A stretch of DNA of 18,256 bases, taken from NCBI GenBank assembly GCA_022013205.1, contig JAKLQT010000010.1:1-18256 (forward strand). Reading direction: 5' to 3'. Positions 1-7,600 of this stretch are shown here, one piece after another. The position numbers and the translations under genes were made by a program. The stretch's first letter is position 1; the number at the start of each line of letters is the position of its first letter. The notes beneath the pieces were generated by a model. The model saw nothing but the letters and a program-made list of their open reading frames with translations, was not told the origin of the DNA and did not search any database. Source of the stretch: Candidatus Omnitrophota bacterium (lineage in GTDB: Bacteria; Omnitrophota; Gorgyraeia; B26-G9).

Positions 1-60
1 TGCCTGTCCCGCTGCATTTAAAGCGGGAAAAGCCGAGGTTTTCAAAGCATGCGGGACAAA
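1..60. repeat. Inverted-repeat element downstream of mrpE
   Basis: This short element lies between the mrpE stop and the window edge. Two inverted pairs are visible. An 8-mer, tgtcccgc at 5-12, is matched by gcgggaca at 51-58. A nested 7-bp stem is formed by tcccgct at 7-13 and agcggga at 22-28 around an 8-nt loop. No T-run follows on the minus strand, so it is not a textbook rho-independent terminator. The 9-mer tgcctgtcc recurs in the oppC-oppD spacer near 7476, which suggests a dispersed repeat. No convincing start of mrpF can be read here. Confidence 0.45.
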
Positions 61-68
61 CAATTCTC

Positions 69-563
69 CTACTCAAATATCATTTTTAAAATCTTTTCAA
101 ATTTACCGGCGATAATCTCCGTTGCCGCTTTTATATTCTGACTCTGAACATCAAGACAATGCACATAAATATACCCTCTGTCCGCGTCGATATCCACCGT
201 ACTTGCCCCTGGAGAAAAGGTTATTGAATTAGCCAGCAGGGCCAGGCCGATCTCACTTTTTATTTTTGTCCTAATTTTAAGAATTCCCGGGGACAAGGGA
301 AGACTTATCAAAGACACCCGATAAACAATATCAAAATTAGCTTTTATCACTTCAACTACAAACACCAGAAGATAATATCCAATCCATACATAGCGTTTTG
401 CGTGCGCGGCAATATGCGGCCTGTGTACAAAAATATTCCCGCTCACCATAGCCGCGCTCATACTTGCTATAACGCCCGTCCAAAACCAGCAGCCGTCAAC
501 CGGCCAGTTCAAACCAAGCCAGATAAGCATACAAAAAATAAATAATACTATCCTGCTCTTCAT
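69..563 (-). CDS. mrpE: Na+/H+ antiporter subunit E (MnhE/MrpE family)
   Basis: This is a small membrane subunit of Mrp/Mbh-type multisubunit cation/proton antiporters (MrpE/MnhE/MbhA). At 164 aa it has the family's usual length. A hydrophobic segment lies at about residues 5-20, more follow at about 25-42 and 58-78, and then comes a soluble tail. The diagnostic part is LLANSITFSPGASTVDI at about 109-125, matching the family consensus LLANSITLTPGT-TVD, preceded by SPGILKI at 91-97. It is the last gene of the cluster in this window. It follows mrpD after a 26-bp gap carrying a good Shine-Dalgarno (AGGAAG, about 5 nt before the ATG). MrpF and MrpG, which usually follow E, are not seen and may lie beyond the left edge. 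The family call is secure; the transported ion (Na+ or K+) cannot be read from sequence. Confidence 0.93.
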   Translation of the reverse strand: MKSRIVLFIFCMLIWLGLNWPVDGCWFWTGVIASMSAAMVSGNIFVHRPHIAAHAKRYVWIGYYLLVFVVEVIKANFDIVYRVSLISLPLSPGILKIRTKIKSEIGLALLANSITFSPGASTVDIDADRGYIYVHCLDVQSQNIKAATEIIAGKFEKILKMIFE

Positions 564-589
564 CTTACTTCCTATTTAGTGTAATTACC

Positions 590-2068
590 TTATAGAGAAA
601 TCATACTAACGGCAGGCTCAAGAAACGCTTCCCTCGCACTGCTAAGCCACAAGATACCGCTGCTAAGAGAAAAAACCATAAGAATTATCATACAAAGCCG
701 CATTAAAAAAGGAGCCTCTGTAAGTGCAGCATCTTTGCTTTTTCTTTCCTTTCGAAACATTCCGGCCTGGACTTTAATAAAGGACACCGCATTAAGTATA
801 AGCACAAGCCCTATAAGCAGGCAGATTCCTTTATATCCCGCGATCCATGCAGCGGTAATAATAATCATTTTACTCCAAAATCCGTTAAACGGCGGGATCC
901 CGGCCACTGACATGGAGCCGATAACAGATGCCGCTGTAGTAAGCGGCATACTTTTAAAAGCCCTGTCCATGTTTTTTAGATCAATACTCTTTTCTTTAAA
1001 ATCCATAGCGCCTGCACCTGCACACAGCAGAGACGATGAAATAGCATGGCTAATTATATGCAAAAGCGCGCCGGCAATTCCCAGTGCTGAACCGATACCA
1101 ATACCGAAGGCCACAAATCCAAGCTCACTAATGCAGTTGCAGCCAATAATCCTTTTTAGATTTCTTTCCCTTAAGGAAAGGACAACTCCCAGGAGCATAG
1201 AAAGAATTCCCATTATCATCATTAGCGATAAAACCCTTGGGGTTATACCGATCATATTGAAAAATATTCTAAGCATCGGGTATATGCCTAAAACCGGCAT
1301 AATAAGCGCGCAAAGCATAATCGTTACAGGAGCCGGCGCATTAGAATGCGCATCCACAACCCAGAAATGAAACGGTACCAAACCCGCTTTTAAGGCAAAC
1401 CCTGTTAAAAATAAGCCGCTAATAAAAATTACAACGATATTGTTATTTAAGAGTATGTTCCCGGCCTGGTTTCTAATGCCAAGCCGTACAGCAAAATCAA
1501 CAATGGAAAGGGTTGACAAATAATTATAGCTTACGGCGATACCCAAAAGGATAAGCGCAGATGAGAGCATACCCATGCGCATATAGCCAAATACGCCAAA
1601 AAGAGCTCCCTTACGGAGGCTTATACTCGCAAGTGAGTAACTTGCTACAGCGGAAATTTCAAGAAATACATAGAGCGTGAATATATCCCCTGCCAGGACA
1701 ACGCCGCTTATACCCGATATAAGCAGTAAAAATAGCACATAATATTTCCAATTTTCTGTAAATTTACGCGTATACGCATTTGAGTAGATAAGGCAAAGCA
1801 ATGAAATAAAATACACTACGCCAAGCATAAAAACAGCCAGGCTGTCTGCCACCAGATTAATTCCCTCAGGTATTGACCAGCCGCCCAGCTTATAAATAGC
1901 AGAGCCTGAACTTCCCACAATAAATAATAAGTCCTTATAGAAATAAATAAGCAGGCAAAGGGCAAGTACGCTTATCATACCCGGTAAAGTGCTTTTTTTT
2001 CTGGCTAAAGACACGATCAGAAAAACAGCAAGCAGCGGAATTAAAATCAATAATGGGATTTCGAACAT
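590..2068 (-). CDS. mrpD: Antiporter subunit D (MrpD/MnhD, NuoL/M/N-like)
   Basis: A 492-aa polytopic membrane protein of the proton-conducting transporter family shared with complex I subunits NuoL/M/N. Residues characteristic of the proton path are visible: Glu137 in the TM5-type stretch YVFLEISAVASYSL, Lys227 in GFALKAGLVPFHFW, His241 in the VDAHSNAPAPVT loop, Lys305 in RNLKRIIGCNCISELGF, and His337/His341 in a later helix. The SEL-G motif replaces the usual S-Q-G. Length fits MrpD/MbhH (about 490-500 aa) rather than the longer MrpA/NuoL. It starts 3 bp after the mrpC stop, so the genes are probably translationally coupled. As the only large subunit in the window it should provide the proton or cation channel of the module. 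Other NuoL-family paralogues, including hydrogenase-linked ones, are the main alternative; the neighbouring B, C and E subunits favour MrpD/MbhH. Confidence 0.93.
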   Translation of the reverse strand: MFEIPLLILIPLLAVFLIVSLARKKSTLPGMISVLALCLLIYFYKDLLFIVGSSGSAIYKLGGWSIPEGINLVADSLAVFMLGVVYFISLLCLIYSNAYTRKFTENWKYYVLFLLLISGISGVVLAGDIFTLYVFLEISAVASYSLASISLRKGALFGVFGYMRMGMLSSALILLGIAVSYNYLSTLSIVDFAVRLGIRNQAGNILLNNNIVVIFISGLFLTGFALKAGLVPFHFWVVDAHSNAPAPVTIMLCALIMPVLGIYPMLRIFFNMIGITPRVLSLMMIMGILSMLLGVVLSLRERNLKRIIGCNCISELGFVAFGIGIGSALGIAGALLHIISHAISSSLLCAGAGAMDFKEKSIDLKNMDRAFKSMPLTTAASVIGSMSVAGIPPFNGFWSKMIIITAAWIAGYKGICLLIGLVLILNAVSFIKVQAGMFRKERKSKDAALTEAPFLMRLCMIILMVFSLSSGILWLSSAREAFLEPAVSMISL

Positions 2069-2071
2069 AAT

Positions 2072-2416
2072 TTAATCTCTCATTTTTTTCTTCATTTCTG
2101 ATATATCAAATGTACCGAACTTCTGGTAAAGCCGGATAGCTACAACGCAAAACAAGGAAGTAACCGCCGCGCCTACAATAATCGAGATCAAAACAAGCGT
2201 TTGCGGCAGAGGGTCAACCATTATTATCTCCTGTGTCTTGCGCGCCATATCCAAAACAGGCGCACGGCCATGCCACCTGAATCCGGACGCGATAAGAAAA
2301 ATATGTATCGCATAGCTTGAGATCATCGTACTCATGATAATCTTAATGATATTTTTCTTTACCAGTAATCCGTATATTCCCACCCCAAAAAGAACAAAAC
2401 AAAGTAAATAAATCAT
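2072..2416 (-). CDS. mrpC: Antiporter subunit C (MrpC/MnhC, NuoK-like)
   Basis: A 114-aa protein related to NuoK, with three predicted membrane helices (about residues 3-18, 26-45 and 74-98). The family signature DPLPQTLVLISIIVGAAVTS is present. The reading frame is open further upstream, to an ATG at 2494, but that extension overlaps mrpB by about 80 nt and is charged and unlike the family. The ATG at 2416 forms an ATGA overlap with the mrpB stop, gives the normal MrpC length, and has AGGAGG at 2418-2423. That Shine-Dalgarno sits only 1 nt from the ATG, unusually close, so coupling to mrpB translation probably matters. The function is structural and ion-conducting within the Mrp/Mbh membrane arm. 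Confidence 0.93.
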   Translation of the reverse strand: MIYLLCFVLFGVGIYGLLVKKNIIKIIMSTMISSYAIHIFLIASGFRWHGRAPVLDMARKTQEIIMVDPLPQTLVLISIIVGAAVTSLFCVVAIRLYQKFGTFDISEMKKKMRD

Positions 2417-2889
2417 TCCTCCTGCCCTTTTCTTACGCTTAGCATTATCAAAGTGATAAAAATAGTATAAATCCCTGAACCAACTAAAAGGCAAATCGCG
2501 ATATTAAACAAAGGCATGCTAATATCCTTTGGCACGCATAAGCTACTGCCTAATTTCGAAAAATCCGTTGAAAATAAATTCCCGCCTAAAACCCCCATCA
2601 TTCCCAGAAATAAAAACAATATCATACCCAATGCCGCGATCATGGTTATCCGTTTGCGATTAATATTTTTTAACGCGTTTTCCTTACCAAAAGCCAGGAT
2701 TAAGCTCAAAAGGGCTAAAGCTATCATTCCTCCACCGGCAAACCCGCCACCAGGAATTAAGTGGCCTTTAAGCGCCATATTTATGCCATACAGGAAGACA
2801 ATCCCCACCGTAAGCCTAGTAACTGTTTTAGCAATAATCCCCATGCCCTTGGCCTGATCAAAATAATATTGCCTTTTTTCGCTGCTCAT
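2413..2889 (-). CDS. mrpB: Antiporter subunit B (MrpB/MnhB family)
   Basis: A 158-aa membrane protein with the MnhB-family hallmark GHLIPGGGFAGG at residues 42-53, followed by hydrophobic helices (about 56-68, 84-101 and 127-152). The N-terminal 20 residues are hydrophilic and should face the cytoplasm. In the Mrp complex MrpB packs beside the C-terminal part of MrpA; in Mbh-type complexes the equivalent is MbhF. Spacing is very tight: 1 bp separates it from the upstream mbhDE stop (TGA-T-ATG) and it shares an ATGA with mrpC. All three genes therefore belong to one translationally coupled unit. Family assignment is confident. Confidence 0.93.
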   Translation of the reverse strand: MSSEKRQYYFDQAKGMGIIAKTVTRLTVGIVFLYGINMALKGHLIPGGGFAGGGMIALALLSLILAFGKENALKNINRKRITMIAALGMILFLFLGMMGVLGGNLFSTDFSKLGSSLCVPKDISMPLFNIAICLLVGSGIYTIFITLIMLSVRKGQEE

Positions 2890-2890
2890 A

Positions 2891-3415
2891 TCAATCTTTT
2901 TCCTGTGCTCTTTGACTGCCTATCGCCAACACTCCGATAACCGCTGTAAACAGGGCGAGCATCGCTCCAAATGTATCATAAACACGGTAATCAAGGCTGA
3001 TTTTGGAAACTATATTCGCGGCATTTTCATTTTTTAAAACATCACTCAGATACGTCTGGCTTACCCACAAGATCGGCTTGCCAAAAATAGGCAGATTATT
3101 TATAACCTTATCCGCAATATTTATAAATACAGCCAGTCCTCCTATAACAACAAGAACTAGCCCCAGCTCTTTTTTACTGCTTATAAAACGAACATCCTTT
3201 GATATTGTCGCTTGGATTAGAATAATCACCAGCAAAATCTCCATAATTAACTGGGTCATCGCCAGCTCTGGCGCTTTAAGCAAAATAAAACCTATTGATA
3301 AACAAACCCCCACCGTTCCCACCAGAATTATACCGGAAAGCATATCCTTTACTTCCAGGGCGATAATGGAGCCGATTATCATTAAGAACATTAAAATATA
3401 TAGTTCTATCATCAT
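2891..3415 (-). CDS. MbhD-MbhE fusion (DUF4040 plus MrpA C-terminal-like domain)
   Basis: This 174-aa membrane protein corresponds to the detached C-terminal end of MrpA. Residues 1-75 match the MbhD/DUF4040 type: three hydrophobic stretches and the family-like LKAPELAMTQLIME at about 47-60, equivalent to the APDVALTEA motif. Residues about 135-174 match MbhE/MrpA C-terminus: NIVSKISLDYRVYDTFGAML with the conserved DYR-x2-DT. In Pyrococcus Mbh and related archaeal or hydrogenase-type clusters MbhD and MbhE are separate small genes; here they are one polypeptide. It is the first gene of the cluster. The ATG at 3415 is followed by a second ATG, and the only upstream purine run is GGGAAAA, a weak Shine-Dalgarno. 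The large NuoL-like part of MrpA is absent. Function within the membrane arm is inferred from family. Confidence 0.85.
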   Translation of the reverse strand: MMIELYILMFLMIIGSIIALEVKDMLSGIILVGTVGVCLSIGFILLKAPELAMTQLIMEILLVIILIQATISKDVRFISSKKELGLVLVVIGGLAVFINIADKVINNLPIFGKPILWVSQTYLSDVLKNENAANIVSKISLDYRVYDTFGAMLALFTAVIGVLAIGSQRAQEKD

Positions 3416-3548
3416 TTAAATTTTCCCGTATTATTTTCAGAACATCAAAGGATTACACAGGATAGCCATAGCCGGCCGGGCATTTCAGGCCGCTTAGCTC
3501 AAAAGGATAATTATTATTTAAAACTCAGTTTCTTCTAATATTATCTAT

Positions 3549-3571
3549 AAAAAGGGTGGTAAACACACCCT
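3549..3571 (-). terminator. Rho-independent terminator after the opp/glycosyltransferase unit
   Basis: On the minus strand the stem AGGGTG (3571-3566), loop TGTTTAC and CACCCT (3558-3553) is followed directly by TTTTTATAG. It starts 1 nt after the TAG stop of the GT2 gene (3573-3575). A 6-bp GC-containing stem with a U-run is the classic intrinsic terminator shape. It separates the opp/glycosyltransferase unit from the Mrp cluster, which must then have its own promoter in 3420-3548. Confidence 0.8.
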
Positions 3572-3572
3572 C

Positions 3573-4370
3573 CTATTTCCCCTCTTTAATCCCAGCCCCT
3601 TTTGAATCTCCCTCCATGCTCTTCATTTGCCAATATTTAATATAGCTCAGCCACTGATAAGTTGCCCACTGCCAAGCCATCATAAATCCAATCAACCCGT
3701 CCTTAAATCCCTGCTTTTGCAGATACATCTTAAAAAAGCGGGAGAATGTCCTGAGCAAGGCCAGATTTAAATTCATCTTTCTTTTGTCCCTTAACCATTT
3801 TTTTGCCTCTAATGTGCTTTGCGCGTTCATCTTTGCCACAACCTGCGTAAAATCATCGTAACAATAATGAATAATATCACCGCTCAAGCGCCCCTCTTTC
3901 CCGTCAAGGTAAGCCCGGGGATGGATTTCGGCATCTTCATAATGGAATTTTTCTTTTTTAAATATCTTCACTCTGCTGGCCGGATACCATCCCCCATGAC
4001 GAATCCAATGCGATCTGGCAAAATAACTCTTCATAGATACAGAATACGCGTCATACAGCGTACCGTTTTTTAAAAACTCCTCTATCTGGTGGCTTAATTC
4101 CTCACTGACTCTCTCATCAGGATCAAGAGTTAATACCCAATCATTCTTCGCCCTTTTATAAGCGCGGTTTCTGATGGAGCCCTCCATATCCCAGGTATCA
4201 TTATAAATACTTGTTGTATACTTTTTTGCTATCTCAAGCGTATTATCTGTGGAGTGGTTATCAACAATAACTATCTCATCCGCCCATTGTACAGACTCAA
4301 GGCAATCTTTTATGTTGTGTTCAACATTCCTTGTAATTACCACAATACTTATCAACAGTTTTTTACTCAT
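3573..4370 (-). CDS. Family 2 glycosyltransferase, WaaE/KdtX-like
   Basis: A 265-aa GT-A fold glycosyltransferase. The N-terminus carries the nucleotide-sugar binding pattern: ISIVVITRN near residue 7, VDNHSTDNT at 36-44, and the metal/nucleotide-binding DPDE at 83-86 (a DXD-type site) within WVLTLDPDERVSEEL. The second half has an HP-x4-LDG-x2-G-x-LSGDIIHYCYDD stretch seen in WaaE/KdtX-like beta-1,4-glucosyltransferases of the LPS inner core, then an amphipathic helix region. There is no signal peptide. It probably acts at the cytoplasmic face on a lipid-linked or LPS-core acceptor. It overlaps the upstream GT9 gene by 8 nt and its stop abuts a terminator, so it ends the transcription unit. 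The exact sugar and acceptor cannot be predicted. Confidence 0.88.
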   Translation of the reverse strand: MSKKLLISIVVITRNVEHNIKDCLESVQWADEIVIVDNHSTDNTLEIAKKYTTSIYNDTWDMEGSIRNRAYKRAKNDWVLTLDPDERVSEELSHQIEEFLKNGTLYDAYSVSMKSYFARSHWIRHGGWYPASRVKIFKKEKFHYEDAEIHPRAYLDGKEGRLSGDIIHYCYDDFTQVVAKMNAQSTLEAKKWLRDKRKMNLNLALLRTFSRFFKMYLQKQGFKDGLIGFMMAWQWATYQWLSYIKYWQMKSMEGDSKGAGIKEGK

Positions 4371-5466
4371 TTACTCTCTCTTTCTTTAATTCATCCATGC
4401 AAGCGGCAAATACCTCATCAGGAGTTATACTGCTCAAACATTCCTTAAAAATCTTTCTCCGGCACTTAAATCTACACGGCGAACAAGGCAGTTTTTTGTA
4501 GAATATAATATTCCTCGGCCCAATGGGAGAAAATTTCCGCGGTGTTGTCGGCCCGAAAATAGTTGCACTTATTACTCCCAGACAGCTAGCTAAATGCATT
4601 CCTCCGCTGTCATTGCCAACTGCGGCCTCACACCTTTGCAGTATGGCCGCGTCGTTCATCAATTCATTTGAAAAAGAAACATCTATTTCTGCCGGTATTA
4701 TAGGCTTTTTTTTCATAGCCTCGGCAATCCTTTTAAAAAGATCAATCTCCTTGGGGCTTCCTAATATTATAGCCGTATATCCGAGATTTGCAAATAAATC
4801 TCCCAATTCGGCAAAATTTTCCGCAGGCCAGTTTTTAAACTCCATGCCGCAGCTGGGCATTAAAGCCACATACTTTTCATCGGCTTTAGGCAGAATTTTA
4901 TGCGCGTTTGCTTTAAACTCATCAGCAATATTAAGTTCGCAGGTCAAATTTTTCAGAACATCTATACCTAAACGCGCAGGCAGCGCGAACATCTGCTCGA
5001 GAATATGCATTTTTTTAAAATTAAGAAACGGCATAGGCCAGTCAGAGAGAAATATACTGCCGCTTAACATAAATTTTGGCTTTAGAAGTTTAAGAAACAA
5101 GCTTGTCTCCCAGCGCCTTTGCGTATCAATGAGCAGGTCAATCCCGGCCATATTAATCTTCCTGAATTCAAAGAACTCCTTCATTCCTTTGCCCTTATCC
5201 GGCCTTTCATAATGAATATAACCGTCAATATAGGGTATAGAATCAAAAATCCTCTTAAACCGCGGATAAATTATACCCATATACTTTATTTTTGCCTGAG
5301 GGAAAGCAATCTTCAATGTCTTAAAAAAAGAAACCGCGACAACCAGGTCGCCTAATCCTCCGCCGCCTTTGTATACAGCGATTTCCTTGACCTGGGATTG
5401 AAGCTTTTTAAAATCCTGCTCCTGCCTGTACCTTTTAAAATCATTTCTTTGCAAAAACTCAAACAT
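4363..5466 (-). CDS. Family 9 glycosyltransferase, ADP-heptose:LPS heptosyltransferase-like
   Basis: A 367-aa GT-B fold protein of family GT9 (RfaF/WaaF-like). Visible motifs are the N-terminal GGGGLGD at 34-40, KNWPAENFAELGDLF near 211-225, and GNDSGGMHLASCLG at 284-297, which is the GT9 donor-site signature. A C-terminal cysteine group (C328, C331, C335, C343) lies within LPCSPCRFKCRRKIFKECL, as in many GT9 proteins. The frame also has an ATG at 5496 inside oppF. The ATG at 5466 is chosen because AAGGGAG at 5473-5479 lies 6 nt upstream and overlaps the oppF stop. GT9 enzymes add heptose or related sugars to the LPS core. Its pairing with a WaaE-like GT2 supports a core-oligosaccharide role, though the true donor is unknown. 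Confidence 0.9.
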   Translation of the reverse strand: MFEFLQRNDFKRYRQEQDFKKLQSQVKEIAVYKGGGGLGDLVVAVSFFKTLKIAFPQAKIKYMGIIYPRFKRIFDSIPYIDGYIHYERPDKGKGMKEFFEFRKINMAGIDLLIDTQRRWETSLFLKLLKPKFMLSGSIFLSDWPMPFLNFKKMHILEQMFALPARLGIDVLKNLTCELNIADEFKANAHKILPKADEKYVALMPSCGMEFKNWPAENFAELGDLFANLGYTAIILGSPKEIDLFKRIAEAMKKKPIIPAEIDVSFSNELMNDAAILQRCEAAVGNDSGGMHLASCLGVISATIFGPTTPRKFSPIGPRNIIFYKKLPCSPCRFKCRRKIFKECLSSITPDEVFAACMDELKKERVNE

Positions 5467-5477
5467 CTGCTTCTCCC

Positions 5478-6431
5478 TTAAACTATGCAAACGCATCTAA
5501 CCCAATGGCTTTTTTCAATCTCTACTAATCGCGGAATTTCACATTTACACTTATCTGTACGTTTAGAGCAATTAGCATAAAAGCCGCAGCCCTTGATGCC
5601 GTTCATGTTAAGGCCATTAACATCTTTCACGCTCAGCCGGGTTCCTTTCTTTGCAGGTGATGGCATACTGCTAAGCAGTAATTGGGTATAAGGATGCAGC
5701 GGTTTTTTATACACAGCCTCGCTTTTTCCCTGTTCAACAATTACCCCATGATACATTACGGCAACCTCATCACTTATATAACGCACAACGCTAAGGTTAT
5801 GAGCTATAAAAAGATATGTGAGTTTGTATTTTTTCTGCAATGCCTTAAGAAGATTTAAAACCTGCGCTTGCGTAGACAAATCAAGCGAGGACACTGCTTC
5901 ATCAAGCACAAGCAGTTTCGGTGATGTAGCAAGAGCCCTGGCAATACCCACTCGCTGCCTTTCTCCACCGCTTAGCTGATGCGGTAATCTCTCTAAATGT
6001 ATCTCATTGAGGCCCACCTGATAAATCAATTCTTTCAATCTATTATCAATCTCTTTTCGAGGTGTTTTAAAAGCTATAAGCGGCTCGCTTATTATGTTTT
6101 TTACTCTAAGACGAGGGGAAAGGCTGCTGTAAGGGTCTTGAAAAACGATCTGTATCCCTCTTCGCAACGGCCTGAAATCTTTCTCTTTAAGCCGGGTAAT
6201 ATTTTTATCCTCAAAAAAAACCGTGCCGGATGTCGGGTTTATCAGCTTTAAAATTATTTTAGCAAGCGTAGATTTTCCGCAGCCTGACTCACCGACAAGC
6301 CCCAATGTTGTCCCCTGCTTGAGATTAAGATTCACCTTATACACAGCCCTTACCAGGCTTTGCTTCAAGGAGAATATATTTCTCTTAGCCTCATAAAACT
6401 TAGTAATATCTATGAGCTTAAGTATAGCCAA
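5478..6431 (-). CDS. oppF: Oligopeptide/dipeptide ABC transporter ATPase OppF/DppF-like (TTG start)
   Basis: A 317-aa ABC ATPase of the peptide/nickel transporter family, the second nucleotide-binding subunit. Motifs: Walker A GESGCGKST at 47-55, Q-loop Gln98 in VFQDP, signature LSGGE at 153-157, Walker B ending in DE at 177-178 and switch His211. The C-terminal oligopeptide-transporter extension carries a cysteine set (C282, C288, C295, C297, C313, C315) resembling the conserved cysteines of OppD/OppF tails. There is no ATG near the N-terminus; translation should start at TTG (6431-6429) with GGGAGGT 6 nt upstream, inside the end of oppD (22-nt overlap). It pairs with OppD to drive transport through OppB/OppC. 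Substrate type (peptide, nickel or other) is undetermined because the binding protein is absent. Confidence 0.92.
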   Translation of the reverse strand: MAILKLIDITKFYEAKRNIFSLKQSLVRAVYKVNLNLKQGTTLGLVGESGCGKSTLAKIILKLINPTSGTVFFEDKNITRLKEKDFRPLRRGIQIVFQDPYSSLSPRLRVKNIISEPLIAFKTPRKEIDNRLKELIYQVGLNEIHLERLPHQLSGGERQRVGIARALATSPKLLVLDEAVSSLDLSTQAQVLNLLKALQKKYKLTYLFIAHNLSVVRYISDEVAVMYHGVIVEQGKSEAVYKKPLHPYTQLLLSSMPSPAKKGTRLSVKDVNGLNMNGIKGCGFYANCSKRTDKCKCEIPRLVEIEKSHWVRCVCIV

Positions 6432-7387
6432 CAGCGGACCTCCCGGGTTTTATTTCTAATAAACAGCGGCGGCATTTCATTTTCACAGCGGCCGAACTTT
6501 TTCGAACAGCGCGGGTGGAAACGGCAGCCTTTTGGAAAGTCACCGGATTTTGGGACTTCCCCTGGAATTTCGTTTAGTTTTTCTTTACCTTTTTCATTAA
6601 ATGCCTGAAGGCAATTAAATAATCCCTGAGTATAGGGATGATTTGGATCCTCAAGCAGATCTTCGGCTGGTGAGAATTCTACTACCTGTCCCGCATACAT
6701 CACGCATATATAATCTGATATTTGTCCCACAACATTTAGATCATGGCTGATAAACATAACTGACAGGCACAGTTTTTCCTTAAGTTTGAGTATAAGCTCA
6801 AGTATCTGCGCCTGGATAGTCACATCAAGTGCTGTTGTCGGCTCATCAGCGATCAAAAGCAAAGGATTACTGATAACAGCCATTGCGATCATCACTCTTT
6901 GCTTTTCACCGCCCGAGAGCTGATGCGGATACGCGAACACCTTAACACCAGCCTGATTTATACCAACTGTTTCAAGCTGTTTGACGATAAAATCATGGAT
7001 TAAATTTTCCTTGATATCTTTTCGATGCAAGCGTACGACTTCTTCTATCTGCTCTTTAATGTTCAAAACCGGGTTTAAAGAAGTCGCCGGTTCCTGAAAC
7101 ACGTAGGATATTTCTTTGCCTCTTATTTTACGTAGATCCTCTTTGCTTAACTCAAGAAGTTCTCTGCCTGAAAATTTTATGCTTCCGCTGACAATTTTAC
7201 ACCCCGCTCCCGGCATTAGGCGTCCGATAGACAAAGCAGTCATGGTCTTACCGCAGCCTGACTCCCCCACAACTCCTAAAATAGAATTTTTCCCAATAAA
7301 AAGAGACACATCGTCAACAGCCTTGATAACAGAGTCATCCTGATAAAAATACGTCTTTAAATTTTTAATCTCTAACAATTTTTCCAT
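6410..7387 (-). CDS. oppD: Oligopeptide/dipeptide ABC transporter ATPase OppD/DppD-like
   Basis: A 325-aa ABC ATPase, the first nucleotide-binding subunit of an Opp/Dpp-type importer. Walker A is GESGCGKT at 41-48, Q-loop Gln98 lies in VFQEP, signature LSGGE is at 157-161, Walker B LLLIADE ends at 182 and switch His215 follows. The C-terminal domain ends with the family pattern GCRFHPRC-x6-C and a late VRC: C288, C294, C301 and C319. The ATG at 7387 has GGAAAG about 6 nt upstream. It overlaps oppF by 22 nt. A repeat-rich spacer of about 213 bp separates it from oppC, unusual for genes of one transporter. All catalytic residues are present, so it should be active. Confidence 0.93.
   Translation of the reverse strand: MEKLLEIKNLKTYFYQDDSVIKAVDDVSLFIGKNSILGVVGESGCGKTMTALSIGRLMPGAGCKIVSGSIKFSGRELLELSKEDLRKIRGKEISYVFQEPATSLNPVLNIKEQIEEVVRLHRKDIKENLIHDFIVKQLETVGINQAGVKVFAYPHQLSGGEKQRVMIAMAVISNPLLLIADEPTTALDVTIQAQILELILKLKEKLCLSVMFISHDLNVVGQISDYICVMYAGQVVEFSPAEDLLEDPNHPYTQGLFNCLQAFNEKGKEKLNEIPGEVPKSGDFPKGCRFHPRCSKKFGRCENEMPPLFIRNKTREVRCWLYLSS
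6438..6444 (-). promoter_or_regulatory. Shine-Dalgarno that fixes the TTG start of oppF
   Basis: GGGAGGT on the minus strand lies within the 3' coding part of oppD, 6 nt before TTG at 6431-6429. No in-frame ATG exists close by, and the encoded sequence MAILKLIDITK is a normal ABC-ATPase N-terminus. The site therefore decides in favour of the TTG start. Confidence 0.75.
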
Positions 7388-7600
7388 AAATACTTTCCAT
7401 AATATAAGTTCCCTGTCCTCCGAAGCCTTGGCGAAAGAGAATCAGCTTTTAGCCTGCTTTTTGCGCTTTTCCCATGCCTGTCCGCCAAGCATTTTGAAGG
7501 AAGCTATCAGCCATCAGCTATGAGCTAAGGACTCTTTTTACTTTTACCTTTTTACTTGAACTCGTAACTCATAATTCATCACTCGTAACTTGTAATCTTT
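7388..7600. repeat. Repeat mosaic in the oppC-oppD spacer
   Basis: The spacer holds no gene. It consists of short words that recur elsewhere in the window. A 24-mer of the type ctttttactt repeated (7534-7557) is identical to 18021-18044. The 19-mer agccatcagctatgagcta (7509-7527) equals 14263-14281. The 16-mer tcatcactcgtaactt (7576-7591) equals 8565-8580. A partial inverted repeat, cctccgaagccttggcgaaagag, lies around 7416-7440. Confidence 0.8.

Noticed and set aside
1..68. A short minus-strand frame reading CPACFENLGF then KCSGTG, resembling a zinc-binding N-terminus or a start of mrpF
   Set aside because: It has no proper start codon after AGGAG, does not resemble MrpF, and overlaps the inverted repeats; too short to judge at the window edge.
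735..1370. 211-codon open frame on the plus strand opposite mrpD
   Set aside because: It is antisense to a clear MrpD gene with intact transporter motifs, has no recognisable domain and shows shadow-frame composition.
2525..2545. TGGCACG string resembling a sigma-54 -24 element
   Set aside because: The -12 part (TTGC) is missing at the required spacing and the site lies inside mrpB.
3485..3520. tRNA-like string ccgcttagctcaaaaggata
   Set aside because: No acceptor, anticodon or T-arm stems can be assembled around it.
4523..5212. 229-codon open frame on the plus strand opposite the GT9 gene
   Set aside because: The minus-strand GT9 frame carries all family motifs; the plus frame has none and no plausible start signal.
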